A stretch of DNA of 64,000 bases. Origin: Plutella xylostella. Lineage: Eukaryota; Arthropoda; Insecta; Lepidoptera; Plutellidae. Made by a program: the position numbers and the translations under genes. The stretch covers positions 7,068,001 through 7,132,000 of the forward strand of contig NC_063988.1 in NCBI RefSeq assembly GCF_932276165.1. The letters are read 5' to 3'. The number at the start of each line of letters is the position of its first letter. Within the stretch, counting starts at the first letter, position 1. The notes under the pieces were generated by a model, which had not been told where the DNA came from, ran no database searches, and was given only the letters and a program-made list of their open reading frames with translations. Of the stretch, positions 1 to 11,662 are shown piece after piece.

Positions 1-1281
1 TTTAAAGTCTCGTTCGTTTGAAGGAAATCTTACTGTTAAGTATCTTTCCGAATTGGCTCTGCATTTGCATAATAACTTTTGGTCTAGGAAAAAAAAGCCT
101 TTGCTAGCAGATACTTTCATAGAGACTGGTTCAGAAAATATTGCTTCGGCTGTTCCCTTAGAAAATTTCAGCTTAGATACATGGATGTCATCTATAGATA
201 TCAAAGAGTTAATTAAACCAAATATAGACTGTATAAGTGAGGCAAAATGTACATATGAAGTTAACCATCTTAAGAATATAGTTTTGCAGGAGTTAAATCT
301 TAAATATGACGGATGGCATTCTGTTTACACTGACGGTTCCAAAGATAGTGCAGGCAGAGGAGCTTCATTTTTCAATCCAAATTCTAAGGTCCAGGGTCTA
401 TTTAGAATTAATTCCTGTGTTTCTGTTATGTCAGTTGAACTTTTAGCTATATATGAGGCTGTATTATTCATAGAAAAAAATAATATTTGTAAAATTGTAA
501 TATTAACTGATAGTAAAAGTTCTCTCCAACATATTATTAGATGTGTTTCAGGGGAAAGAGGTTTGGCAATTGCTTATAAGATTATATCAAAATTAATTAA
601 TTTGTGTAAAAGGGGCATTCAAGTTATGTTACAATGGATTCCTTCGCATGTTGGATTACAAGGTAACGAGGAGGCTGACAGGCTTGCTAAGAAAGCAATT
701 AAAGACGGTAATGATGTTGAAGTTGTAGCAAGTTGGTCTGAAGTATTAGCCAAATATCGGCAATTCATACGTGATAATTGGAGTGAATATTTCAATAAGA
801 TATCCAAAGAAAAGGGAATTTGGTACCGAAGTATAGTGTGTGATCCCCCTCGAATACCTTGGTTTAGTTCAAGTCGATTAAACAGACAACAAATTGTGAT
901 GGCTCTCCGACTTCGTTCTGGTCATATTCCATTAAATAAATTCGGATTCTTGATGGGAAAAGTTACTTCACCCAAATGTGATGAATGTGGAGTAGAAGAT
1001 GACGTATACCATTTCCTAATGGAATGTGTCCGGAATGCAAGTCGGCGGCAACAGTTAGTTGATAAGTTTAATATTAATAGAATCGATGTTGGAGTTTTCC
1101 AAAGTATATTGTCTGAGCCATGGTCAGAAGCAGCCAAATTGCTATATTATTTTAAGTTTCATTCTTAGTTTTTAGTTTATTGTTTTGTGTATGTTAATTA
1201 GAGGGTACGATGGGACTGTCATCGTCACCTAGTGACAAAAGTTCCTTAAATAAAATAGATTGAAAAAAAAAAAAAAAAAAA
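1..1281 (+). mobile_element. 3' part of a non-LTR retrotransposon with RNase H domain
   Basis: A reading frame is open from the window edge (codons in phase from base 2) to a stop at 1166-1168. It encodes the C-terminal part of a LINE ORF2 polyprotein. A ribonuclease H domain is visible with all four acidic positions: YTDGSKD, the Glu in SVELLAIYEA, LTDSKSS, and GNEEADRLA. Near the C-terminus there is a Cys/His knuckle (CDECGVEDDVYHFLMEC). A 3' UTR of about 95 bases follows and ends in a poly(A) tail at about 1263-1281, so the 3' end is complete while the 5' end lies outside the window. The family is probably I-like or another RNase H-bearing clade, as in the LINE at 6296-14968, but the two copies differ in sequence. 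There is no host function. Confidence 0.85.
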
Positions 1282-1505
1282 ATTAATCTGTCGATTAGAC
1301 AGATGACACATGTCATCCAATCCCATTGTAATCTGTGAATATCTCACTATCTATCACTCTCGCGCACTGTCTCTCTCTCTCTTCTAGTATTTATTTATTT
1401 GTGTAAATAATTTATAACACTCGGTATTTCTATTTCTACCGTATTTAGTTAAATAATAATCATAATTTCAGCAATAGTTAACTTCTTTGTTTATTTAATA
1501 ACAGG

Positions 1506-2966
1506 ATGTAAGTAAAGTGTTCAAGTGATGGATTATCCGATCAAAAAATCACACGTTTTCCTCATTCATGATTATACTTAGCTTTTAACGTTACACTCTT
1601 TCATCAGGAATTCCACTGAAGTCATACACGATTACGACAATGCTGATACCATAAGTATTGATACTTTGGCCTTATATGAAGACATTGAAGAAGAAAGAAA
1701 TAAAGAGATCTCTGAGCTTACTAGACTCAGTAAGAAAACATGTTTTTTGCACACAAAGCTACTATATTATCGCAATGCAGAGTCGGAGCTTGGAGCAGCT
1801 TGTCACAACGCATGGAGGACCATCGTCAAGTCTGTCCAAGGATCTCAAGACTGCTGGAGAGAGCTGGGACATTATTTGGGCATATCCCAAGATGATTTGA
1901 ATGTAAGTACCCCATTCTTATTTTTATACACTAATCTTATTTTATTTTAATATAAATACGTAATAGAAATTTATAAATTCAATGTCACATAATTTTACAG
2001 TATATCAAACATTCCATCAAGAATGATCCAACAGACATTGTACTCAAATTGTTCATGCAAGATGAAGATGCAACATTAGATAAAATATTGGATGTTTTAG
2101 TTAAAATGAAAAGGTTTGACATTCTGAAGAAAATAGAAGACCCTGTCACTGAAATGGTAGCTTATTTCAACAAGGATGAAGGTAAATCAGACACTGGGTA
2201 TCACAGCAACAACAGTGCAAGTGAGAGGAAGATCATTACACTGAAATCATTGGTAAATGATTTACCACCAGCTCTTAATAAAAGTATTAACACAGAGAAA
2301 AAACCAAATCAACCACAGCAGCTGCCCCCGAAAGTGTCTGAAACCAAGAACATTGAAAGACTGAAAAATGACAAACCTATTCTATTCTTGACTTTCACTG
2401 AGGATGGCATTGAGACTGCTATGAATATTCAAGATAAAGTCAATGATTGGTTTGATATGGAAGTACAAGTCATCACGCTGGAGGACAGAAGAGATGATGT
2501 TATACAAAACCCTGAAAAGTTCATTAGAGAATACTTTGAAAAGGTAATATATCTCATATTTTGTAGTCTTTAAATTATTAATGAACTTACTTATGTAGGT
2601 AATTTCAATGTTACAAGTTCAGTATCATATAAAATTGATGCATAAAATTTGTTGTTTCAGGCTGACTACATAGTACCTTTGATAACTACTGGATACATAG
2701 ATGAGATCAATGGCTACGGACCCGGTGCGCCCAGCACATCTGACAACCTCGACTGCAAATATGTCAACTTCATATACAATTTAATATCAAACCAGTACAT
2801 GCACATCACTGGGTGTCTCAACAAGAAAGTCAGGAGTGTATTGCCAGAAAATGCTGATGTGAAAGTTCTACGGAATATTTCTTTGTACCCTGCCTTGATT
2901 CCTTGGACTCATGAGATGTCCTTTGATGAACAATTTAGAATATTTTTAAAGGATTACTCAACATAA
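1506..2966 (+). CDS. Act1/CIKS-like adaptor with death and SEFIR domains
   Basis: Exons: 1506-1507, 1608-1902, 2001-2543 and 2661-2966, giving 381 residues with matching phases and GT-AG borders. The N-terminal half looks like a death domain (roughly residues 62-140, with WRELGHYLGISQDDL and a following helical DATLDKILDVL segment). The C-terminal part (about 222-355) resembles SEFIR: it opens with KPILFLTF, then has EDRRDD, ADYIVPLIT, CKYVNFIYNLI and LYPALIPW, in the order seen in human CIKS/Act1 (TRAF3IP2). Family members bind IL-17 receptor SEFIR domains and activate NF-kB; nematode Act1 works in IL-17 signalling. The death-SEFIR arrangement suggests a cytoplasmic innate-immune adaptor. 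The start codon is inferred to be AT|G, split by the first intron: the donor GTAAGT begins at 1508, an in-frame stop lies just upstream, and the next Met falls inside the death domain. A candidate AATAAA is at 3135-3140. A divergent MyD88-type TIR is the main alternative. Confidence 0.72.
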
Positions 2967-3279
2967 TATTAAAAACAATAGTATTGTGCCTAATGAAAAT
3001 TAAAACTAAGGTGGCTATTAGGTTAATTTGGTGATAATTCTAGTTATTTAACAGTGCCTTTGACTCAAATATGCTTTATGTAAGTTTTAAATCTCATTAT
3101 AATTCATAATGAATGGAAGTATAAATTTGATAATAATAAAAATATGTGGAAATAATTTTATTTTTTTATTATCATAGAAAAGTTTTAGAAAACATTTAAG
3201 CCAGAGATAAGATATGGTTAAAGAACTATAACCAAGAAAGAATACTTCATAATAACTTAAATACTTAACTACACAATTA

Positions 3280-3426
3280 CCCCCTTATTAATAGAGAAGT
3301 TACAAAACGTTTTAACTAATAAACTGTTTTGTCCCTCTCCAACAAAGAACAATTTGTTCTTTGACAGAGAGGGACAAAACAGTTTATTAGTTAAAACGTA
3401 TTGTAACTTTTCTATGAATAAGGGGG
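3280..3426. mobile_element. Palindromic MITE, Harbinger-like (copy 1)
   Basis: A 147-bp near-perfect inverted repeat that begins with CCCCC and ends with GGGGG. It is flanked by the 3-bp duplication TTA (3277-3279 and 3427-3429). A 3-bp TWA duplication is characteristic of PIF/Harbinger. A second copy lies at 21290-21436 with TAA flanks. There is no coding capacity. It sits in the spacer between the convergent adaptor and geminin genes. Confidence 0.85.
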
Positions 3427-3558
3427 TTATTCTTTAAGATAAGAGCACTTTCTTTGTACTGGAAAAGCTTTGGGCGAAATCTTAGTTATTAGTGTTTTTA
3501 TACTAATACAAACTTCAGCATTAAGTAGTTGAACATTATGTTTTAATATTATGCTATT

Positions 3559-4913
3559 CTAATCAGTTTTGCTAGAGTCAGCCTCCGGTTCCACTGTGGT
3601 ATCATTTTCAGTGTTCTCGTCGGCAGTGCTGACATCGTTCACATCAATGCCTGTGTCATCCTTGTCACTGTGAGCTAGCTCCTCCTAGAATAACAAGTAC
3701 TAATATTAATATAATGCATTGTAAATTCTTCCAAGGCTTGATAGGTGCCAAATCAAGTAAGCTAGATTGTGTGTGGCTTCAAGTAGGCTTGACTAATATA
3801 AAAAGCATACTAACAGCACACACTTTCCATTATGATTAATGGCCTGTTTTAGGGTACTAAGATCAGAACATGATTAAATGTAATGCTTTACCTTAATAAT
3901 TTCCACAAAGCTATTAGCCTCTTCAAGCATTTGTTTAAACTGGGCATTCTCCTCTTTCAGGTTCTCAATAATTTGACGAAGTTGCTCATTCTCCTCCAAC
4001 ACTTCTTGCAGGGCAACTCTGTAATTTAAAAGTGATGTTTTAGAAAGTGTATATTAAAATACCTATAGGCCTACCAAGAAGTACCACACAGGCTATTTTC
4101 TGGTTGGTCAGTTCTATTAGTGCTGATTTCTATCATAAAACTGTTAGCTCCCAGTTGTATATGCTTTCTGCCATCCCATTATAATTTTTCACTAATCCAT
4201 AGGTATGATAAAGAAATAATCTTTTAAAGCCGGTTATGACAAATTCATTAGAGACAAACAAGGATTTTTATTAGGAATGTAATTCTACTCACTGTCGCTT
4301 CTCAGCCAGAACCTGCCAGTATTTCTCCGAAGGCCCCTCGGGGTTACACAAGTCATCAGCAGTAATTGTGGTATCAATGTTGGCCTGGGTCTCCTTCTCC
4401 TTGCTGGTGACTGGTCTGCGCTTTGCATCCACATCTCTGAAATATTGTGTTAATGTATATTTTGAATAAACTGTTCTTCGGAGGAAGGAGAGTGGGGATG
4501 GATTGATGTTAGTGTGAGAATTCAGATGTCATGCACTGTGATAGGGAGTCTATTTATTTATATGTATTAAGAATAGATATTTTATCTACAAAGGTTTAAG
4601 ATCAAGATATCCAGAAATCATTTATGTTTCTAAAACTCAAGGAACTGTGATTAATCAGTTTATAAAGAATGTTGGTGCACTTACATAGCAGTATCCTGAG
4701 ATAGTTGGTGCTTCAAACTTTTTGATGGTCTACCCACTAAATTTTCGCGATCCGTGGCCGTGTGTTGTAGAGTCATTAGCGTTTTCCTTGAGCCCCGTGT
4801 AGAATCCTGGTAAATGAGAAGTAAATGTGTATTCTGACAAGAACCCGATATAAATAAACGAATAGCAAACAATAACATACCATCAAACTAACCTGAATGT
4901 CTTGGGTGCTCAT
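3559..4913 (-). CDS. geminin: Geminin, DNA replication licensing inhibitor
   Basis: Exons on the minus strand: 4913-4893, 4806-4685, 4436-4293, 4018-3892 and 3684-3559. All phases match and give 179 residues, close to the usual length of about 200. The protein starts MSTQDIQ. The diagnostic part is residues about 85-138: a GPSEKYWQVLAEKR motif leads into a coiled coil with ALQEVLEENEQL and EENAQFKQMLEEANSFVE. This matches the geminin dimer that binds Cdt1 and blocks re-licensing of origins. A short acidic tail follows and ends at TAG 3561-3559. The N-terminal region is basic, as expected, but I see no clear destruction box. It is nuclear and normally periodic in S/G2. An E2F-like site lies about 210 bp upstream. 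Confidence 0.88.
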
Positions 4914-5622
4914 TTTAGTAAAATCCCAGTAACTCTCAGATTCACAAATTCTATATTATATTTTAGGATGGAAAGCCAGCTATTTCCTGACCTTACTTAG
5001 ATTAGGGAGTAATAATAAAGATGCCCAAATTAAACACAAACACACAAATCGCGGAAGCTTCGCACACAACGAATCTGACTCTGACTGACAGACAGAAATT
5101 GACACTACTGACAGTTCGTTTACCGCCAAAAATACTGTTAGGTTGGTATGCTGCAATACCGCTAGCATCACAGAATAGGTATTGGTTGAAAATAAAGGTC
5201 GGCTTATGACGCCGACACACTAGCGGACGCGTCTTACGGACACGGTTGTCAGCCGCGATTTAAAGGTATCTAGGTAAGGAATGTACACTACGCTGTTTAA
5301 AATATCGGACGTAAGTCGCGGACGTAACCTTGGACTGGCCTTCAGCTTTCAGACGTCCGAGAGCGATCGGGCACGAACTGTCCCAAAAGACCGTGGCTGA
5401 GTCAGCCGCGTCCGCAATATTTTCTCGGACATACTCCATTCAATGTCCTACCAACGACACGACGAGCAGCCCTTGTTACAGCCTGAGTGATTAGTTTAAC
5501 GATGGTTTAACGCCAGAGTACGCCACGACATGTCACGTTAGTGTCCACAGCCACACTCACCGTAACCGACACGACACGACACGTATAGTGCCACAAACTT
5601 ATCTGTTCTCTTATACTTATAA
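4914..5622. other. Geminin upstream region with repeat debris
   Basis: No gene is visible. The first 200 bp hold the probable geminin promoter. From about 5210 to 5420 there is a GC-richer segment with short inverted ends (GCGGACGCG at 5222-5230 against CGCGTCCGC at 5407-5415), probably an old TIR element; its outer words recur near 40770-40795. At 5588-5607 there is a single end of the MITE family seen intact at 59801-60013. Confidence 0.45.
5123..5130 (-). promoter_or_regulatory. E2F-like site upstream of geminin
   Basis: The minus strand reads TTTGGCGG inside TTTTTGGCGGTAAAC, one base from the E2F consensus TTTSSCGC, 210 bp upstream of the geminin start and in a plausible promoter position. 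Geminin is an E2F target in other animals. Assigned by motif only. Confidence 0.4.
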
Positions 5623-6172
5623 GGGCGGATTCGGCCAACGTCGAGTAACTTTTTACTCACGAGTAAAGTACCAGTTACTCGCGAGTAAGCAGATTTTGCA
5701 TTCTACCAAACCTGAAACCAAGATAACTAGCTTATCCCAAGAATAAAATGTTATACCGCCAAAATTGACCGTGTAACGAGCTTATCCGAGAGTAATTTTG
5801 TAATGGCGGCAGCACATCAGCTGATTAGGAAACCGTCATAATGACATATAAACACATCTGTCAAAACATAAACAAAAGTACGTTAAAAGGCAAAGTCTCA
5901 GAATAACAACAGCGAATAAGATATTAAAACATAAACAATTTCATACTTTTATAATCCATTCAAACTAAGTTGGCATGTCATTTCTATTGCATGCTTTGAA
6001 ACGCAGCTATTTTTATTTTAGTTGCATTACAGTTTCGTTCCTCGTTCATTCAATTTAATCATGGTATAACTTGGTAGAATGCAAATGTACTTATCCTAGA
6101 TATTTACTCGCGTATAATTTTAATTCCGGTATAGTTATTCTCGTGTAACGTGATGTTTGGACGAATCCACCC
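5623..6172. mobile_element. 550-bp MITE with long imperfect TIRs and TAA duplication
   Basis: The left end is GGGCGGATTCGGCCAAC and the right end is its imperfect complement (GGACGAATCCACCC). TAA flanks both ends (5620-5622 and 6173-6175). The inside is rich in TTACTCGCGAGTAA-like words and has no open frame. A 3-bp TAA target fits a Harbinger-derived element. Confidence 0.7.
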
Positions 6173-6204
6173 TAAGTATGTTTCCGCGTTTCCGCCAACT
6201 TGTC

Positions 6205-6263
6205 ATTGTCAGTCTGTAATACTGTCAACTGTCACTGTCAGTCTGTAATACTGTCAACTGTCA
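6205..6263. repeat. Two-unit tandem repeat, about 29 bp
   Basis: The unit containing CAGTCTGTAATACTGTCAAC occurs twice head to tail just 5' of the LINE insertion site. It has no coding potential. Confidence 0.85.
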
Positions 6264-6492
6264 ATAATAATATTGTGATGTGAACTTATTCAACTCAAAA
6301 AAGCGCGGGAAACGTCGAATTGAGCGGGTGTCTTTTTTTCTAACAATTTTTGTAAACTAATTATAAACAGGATCAGGCTTGTTTTAACTTGTAAATATCG
6401 TTACATTTGTGTGTATATATTTTAATTTGTTATTTTTTATTAGTTTGCCGACATATAGGTAAGTTTTAAAGTTATTTATAGTTTGGCCCGTT

Positions 6493-8645
6493 ATGGAGCC
6501 CCCTGACCCGGGGGGCACGGCCCCTCCGGAGGTCGGACATTTCGTAACAATAGAAAGCAGTATGGATACTGATGCCTCAGTATCCTCTATCAAAACCACT
6601 AGAAAAAGAATTAGGCCATCTCGTATGTGCAAACATTGCAATAAAAAAAGGAGAAAACATGGAAAGATCAACAGGGAACATGATTGTGCCTGCTCTCAAG
6701 CAGATGCAATTGTGGAACCCTCAACTCAATCTGCACCACAAATTGTCCCTACACCTCCACAGCAAACTGATACTTCAAAAACACCCTACACCTACAACCC
6801 AGTTGGAAGGTCCACTTATAATAAAACAGATGCTGCACCTTTCATTGTGCATATTCAGAAAATCACGGAATCTGATTCGTCCAATTCGATACTACACCCC
6901 GTGTCATTTGGACGCGTGTTAAAGCAAAATAACGTTAAAAATATTATAAATGGAAGCCTTAAGAAAATTGGCCGGAACAAAGTTTCAGTGAGTTTTTCTG
7001 AATTTGAAGACGCAAATTTATTCATGGAGAACTTGGCTTTAAAAGAAAAATATAAAGTTTTTATCCCCACTTTTAATGTCACCCGCATGGGTGTCATTAA
7101 AGGAGTCCCACTTGATTGGACAGAGGAGGACATAATTAAAGATATGTCCACTCCAATGAGGCGTTTGTTAAAAAAAAAAAAGTTCCTTTTTGGAGAAATA
7201 GATGGCGTTGTCTGGGGTTGTACCAACTTTCAAACCCTCAGAACACACTCAGATCACAATATGTTATTCTGTGAGGCTAACGAAATGTGAAAGTGACGTA
7301 GGTAGGTAGAATTGTAGTATTATTTTCATTATTGCGCCTGGCTTTCATCATTTGGAAATTTATGATTTCCTTTATTTTTACAAGTTGCGACGGCACACAT
7401 TCTCATCTTGTCTTGTAAGTATTTCTTTGGGATCTTATTTAGGATCATACAATAAATAAAAATAGAAAATCAGTTCTCGCACGCAGCACCCGTTCAAACG
7501 GCGCGCATAGAGAAAAGAACACTACGTGACGGCGCGGGTAGAACTATTCACAGAATACTTAGCACTATCCCAAGCCACATGCAGTCTGAGCCTCGGAAGG
7601 ATGGCTCGCGCTACCACCCGACATTTAATCACAACTAGTGAGTTCTTATTCTGAGTTTAGTACTCTTTGCTCTCTATGTAATTTTTGACAGTTGGTACAC
7701 TGCGTTTTCACGCCATCTATCGGCTTACCCAAAAGCTCAACTGACAGCTGTCAAGGAAAACGGCTCATAGGCTGTGGAAAAATAATAAAAATAAGAAGAA
7801 TGAAACGTAAAGTTTTTAATGATGGAAAGGCATCCCATATTAACACAGGTACAGTCGTAGCAACATTTGATGGCCAAGTTCTTCCTAAAAGAATCTTCAT
7901 GTGTTACTCTTCCCTCTCCGTAGAACTTTATATCTTCCCCACTGTTCAGTGCTTTAACTGTTGTCGGTTTGGACATGTTAAGGATCAGTGCAGATCTTTA
8001 CCTCGGTGCTTCAAGTGTGGCGGCAAACACTCGGGATCTACATGTTCAGCAGAGGAAGGCGACTTCCAATGCTGTTCATGTGGTGGCTCGCACTTTGCAA
8101 CCAACAAGAAGTGTCCAGAATTTGAAAGACAAAGGGCGATTAAATTGTCCATGGCGCAGAGCTGCATCTCTTATGCTGAGGCCAGCAAAATTCATCCTCA
8201 AGTCACCCGATTGTTTTCTGAAGTGGTTTCATCTAAACCGATCTCCACTCCATTCATGGCTACTAATAATGATTTATCATTTGTAAATAATCCTTCATCT
8301 TCAACTTCATATAAAAAAACTGTTTATCTGAAACCGAAATCGCCTCCTACCATAGCCAAGGGTTATGATAGAAAGGCTCATAATGAAATAATTCAGGAAC
8401 ATGTCGAATCATCTCCGAATGGGGGTGTTATTAAACATCGTGAAAATATAACTATTTCAGAACAATCAACAGCCTCTACGATTGAGGAGTTAATTAAAAT
8501 GTTAACTACATATTTAACTCAATGTAAATATAAAAACACACCGTCCAACGATGACCATACTAACATGCATAAACCTTCAACTAACAATGGCTCACCACAA
8601 TCAGCAACAAATGATTCAGTGGAATTGCCAAAGTATAAGAAATAA
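6493..8645 (+). pseudogene. LINE ORF1 (gag-like, CCHC zinc knuckles), split by an insertion
   Basis: The frame runs from ATG 6493 to about 7157, is interrupted by the element 7158-7766, and resumes at 7769 to a stop at 8643-8645. Insert plus one AT copy is 611 bp, which accounts exactly for the frame change. The N-terminal part has a basic CKHCNKKRRKH stretch, and the middle carries an RRM-like region. The C-terminal half has three Cys/His knuckles, beginning CFNCCRFGHVKDQC, then CFKCGGKHSGSTC, then a CCSCGGSHFATNKKC motif. Such proteins coat the LINE RNA and chaperone nucleic acids. As it stands the copy makes only a truncated product. Confidence 0.85.
7158..7766. mobile_element. 609-bp TIR element nested in LINE ORF1
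   Basis: The ends are inverted (GAGGCGTTT left, AACGGCTC right), with further matching words inward (ATAGATGGCG and GTACCAACT appear in complementary order on the two arms). It is flanked by AT (7156-7157 and 7767-7768). Removing the element and one AT restores the ORF1 frame, which proves both borders. There is no transposase frame, so it is a non-autonomous DNA element; the superfamily is not resolved. Confidence 0.75.
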
Positions 8646-11054
8646 AAAATCTGATTTAATTCATTTAATTAATAAATACAAACCATTTATATTATCATTT
8701 CAAGAGACCTGGCTTAAGCCAGGCTCTATCTTTAAAATCCCAGGCTACTCTAGTCTGAGAGAGGACAGATCTGATGGATATGGTGGTACAGCCTTATTCA
8801 TCAGGCGTCCGTGTAATTATGTACATATTCCCATTCCATCCCATAGTAGTAATTTCTCCATTATTGCCGTAAAGGTTAATAACATTACCTTTGTTTCTTT
8901 GTATATACCCCTTGCTTCTTCTGATATCATCAATGAGATTGATGGTCTCCTATCTTCTATTCCTAAACCTCTTTTAATTTTAGGTGATCTTAACTGCCAA
9001 CACTCCTCTTGGGGTAGCACTATTGCTTCTACTCCAACACCCTGTTCTGTAAATATTTTAGAATTAGTTGATAAGTATAACCTAGTTATATTAAATAATG
9101 GCTCAGCTACTCGTAGGACTGCTCCTGGCCAAGGCATAAGTGCCCCCGACCTATCTATCTGTTCACCCAAATTAGCAGCTGAACTACTCTGGACACCCCT
9201 TCCCTCCACTTTTGGCAGTGACCACTTTCCTATTTTAATTAAATTCACTTCAAAATTTTCATCCACACCACCCTGTAAAATCAACCCTCGTTTTAAATTT
9301 AATCTGGAAAAGGCTAATTGGAGTAATTTTCAACAGAAAGTTGACAGTAAAATAAGCGCTTTACCTAGTGTTTCATGTGGTAATGAAAACTTATGCGCTG
9401 AAGCCTTAACAAAAATCATCATAGAATCTGCTGAAGAAGTATTCCCTCTTAAAAAACCTAAAAAGGTACAGTGTCCTTCTCCACCCTGGTGGGATAGTGA
9501 CTGCACTTTAGCAATAAAAGATAGGAAATTGGCTGAACTAAATTACTCTAACTGTACTACTGATGAAAATTTTAGTATACTCACAGAAACTATCACTAAA
9601 ACTAAACAGTTATTTAAACAGAAAAAGTTTGCTAGTTGGCGATCTTTTTGTCTTTCCATATCTCCCCAAGTAAATCCTTCCGAAGTGTGGGCAAATATAA
9701 GAAGATTTAAATCTGCTTTCAAGGAATCCACAATTAATGCTTTTCCCCCTTCTCTGACTGAACAGTTTCTTGACAGGTTAGCTCCTCCTTCAGTTCCCCC
9801 AGAATCTTTATGTTGTAAATATTCCATTCCCCCTTCAATAGTTGACAACCAAGTAGGATTAAACTCTCCTTTTAACTTAAATGAATTGAAAGGTATTATT
9901 AAATATTGTAAAGATTCCGCACCAGGGTGTGATGGTATTCCTTATTCTTTCTTTGCTCATTTGTCTGATAATACACTATTATACTACTTAGAGATTATCA
10001 ACCATGTGTTGATTTCTGGTAATGTACCTCATTTATGGAAAGTACAGACTATTATTCCTCTGCTTAAACCTCTCAAAAATCCCTCAGATCCTTCAGGCTT
10101 CAGACCAATAGCTCTTTCGTTAGTAATACTTAAGATTGCAGAGCACTTAATTAAAAATAGGCTTGAATGGTTTATCGAAAGTAATAGTTTATTGCCTCAA
10201 AGTCAATATGGTTTTAGGAAAGGCAAGAGCACCATGGACTGTATTTCCCTATTAGTGACAGATATTCGTCTGTCATTTTCTGCCAATGCATCCGTTTTGG
10301 CTGCGTTCTTGGATATTACTTCCGCCTATGATAATGTTAACTTGAGTATACTACGTCGTAAACTTTTAGCTTTGAATGTACCGATTTTGTTATCCAACTT
10401 CATTATGAATATATTAACCAATAGAACTATTTTACTCGAAAATGGACAATCTACAAGCAGTAGAATTATATGTAAAGGTCTCCCTCAGGGATCGGTGCTT
10501 AGTCCATTGTTATTTAATATCTACTCGTACGATTTAGAATCATCAATTAGTAATGTAAATATTATTCAGTATGCTGATGATTTAGTTTTTTATTGCAGTA
10601 ATAGGTCAATAGATGAGACGGTGACCATTTTATCGGGTGACTTGGGGAAGTTACAGATATGGTTGGATGCCAATCATTTACAGCTTTCACCTTATAAAAG
10701 CGAAATAGTATTATTTACAAGAAAGAGAATGCCTCCTCCCATAACAGTTTCATATGATAATGTCATAATTCCTGTTAAGAGTCACACTAAGTTTCTTGGT
10801 GTGATTCTTGACCGTAAATTGTCGGGTTTACCTCACATTGATTACATAGTAATGAAATGTGAGAAAGTATTAAATATGTTGCGATGTCTTTCTGGTGTAT
10901 GGTGGGGTGCCCACCCCTTTTCAATGAAATTGCTTTATAATGCTATGATAAGGAGTGTTATCGATTATGGGTCTATAGTATTTGATCTTAGTAATGTCAC
11001 TGGACTTAAACGTATAGATGTCATACAATCTAAGGCCCTAAGATTGGTAACAGG

Positions 11055-11553
11055 TGTTCGCGACAATCGATAGATAAAGTAGATAACTCGCGAAGGTTCT
11101 GGAACATTCTATAATTTTCCAGTAGTTTCGATAAAGTTCTAGAAGGATTAGTATGGATTCAATAGATCTACAATAGTCTGGAAGCTTCTAGAACAGTAGT
11201 TAGAGAATGTTCCACAACGTCCGCGAACTTTCTAGATGCTAAGTTAGGTACTTATAGTTAGTAGATAAGTATGGATTGTTTATACCTACTTAGTAATAAT
11301 AATAATAAATAGTGTGACCTCGAGTATCTCTGGAACTTTCGGGAAGATCGCCCGCCGGCCTATATAAAGCGAGGTGTCCGGCGCACATTAAGTTCAGTTT
11401 AATAGAAAGAGTGAAACAGTAAACATCAAGCTCGAATAGTGAACATCTCCAGAGATCCTCGAAGTGAATAGTGATAGTAATACTGGTGTTTTCTTTCAAG
11501 ATAGTACCATCCGGCATTCGTTATAGTTGTGAGTCGTGTCGAAGGGGCTTACA
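11055..11553 (+). repeat. 5' LTR
   Basis: 499 bp, TGTTCGCGAC to GGCTTACA. It carries the TATA box at 11361 and a start-like TCAGT downstream. An AATAAA near 11304 lies upstream of the TATA box, so it is unlikely to be the working poly(A) signal. Confidence 0.92.
11361..11369 (+). promoter_or_regulatory. TATA box of the LTR promoter
   Basis: TATATAAAG about 30 bp upstream of an initiator-like ATTAAGTTCAGTTT, the normal spacing for an arthropod core promoter. The same box is in the 3' LTR, where it could drive transcription into downstream sequence. Confidence 0.7.
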
Positions 11554-11662
11554 TTTATGGTCCTTCGAGCCGGATAGTTATAGTTGAGCCGGCATTCGTA
11601 TTAGTTCGTGAAGTTACCTTACATATATGGTCCTTCGTGCATCCGGATTGGAAGAAAAGAAG

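Noticed and set aside
1527..1578. ATG at 1527 as the start of the adaptor
   Set aside because: It lies in the first intron and its frame ends at a stop before the exon at 1608.
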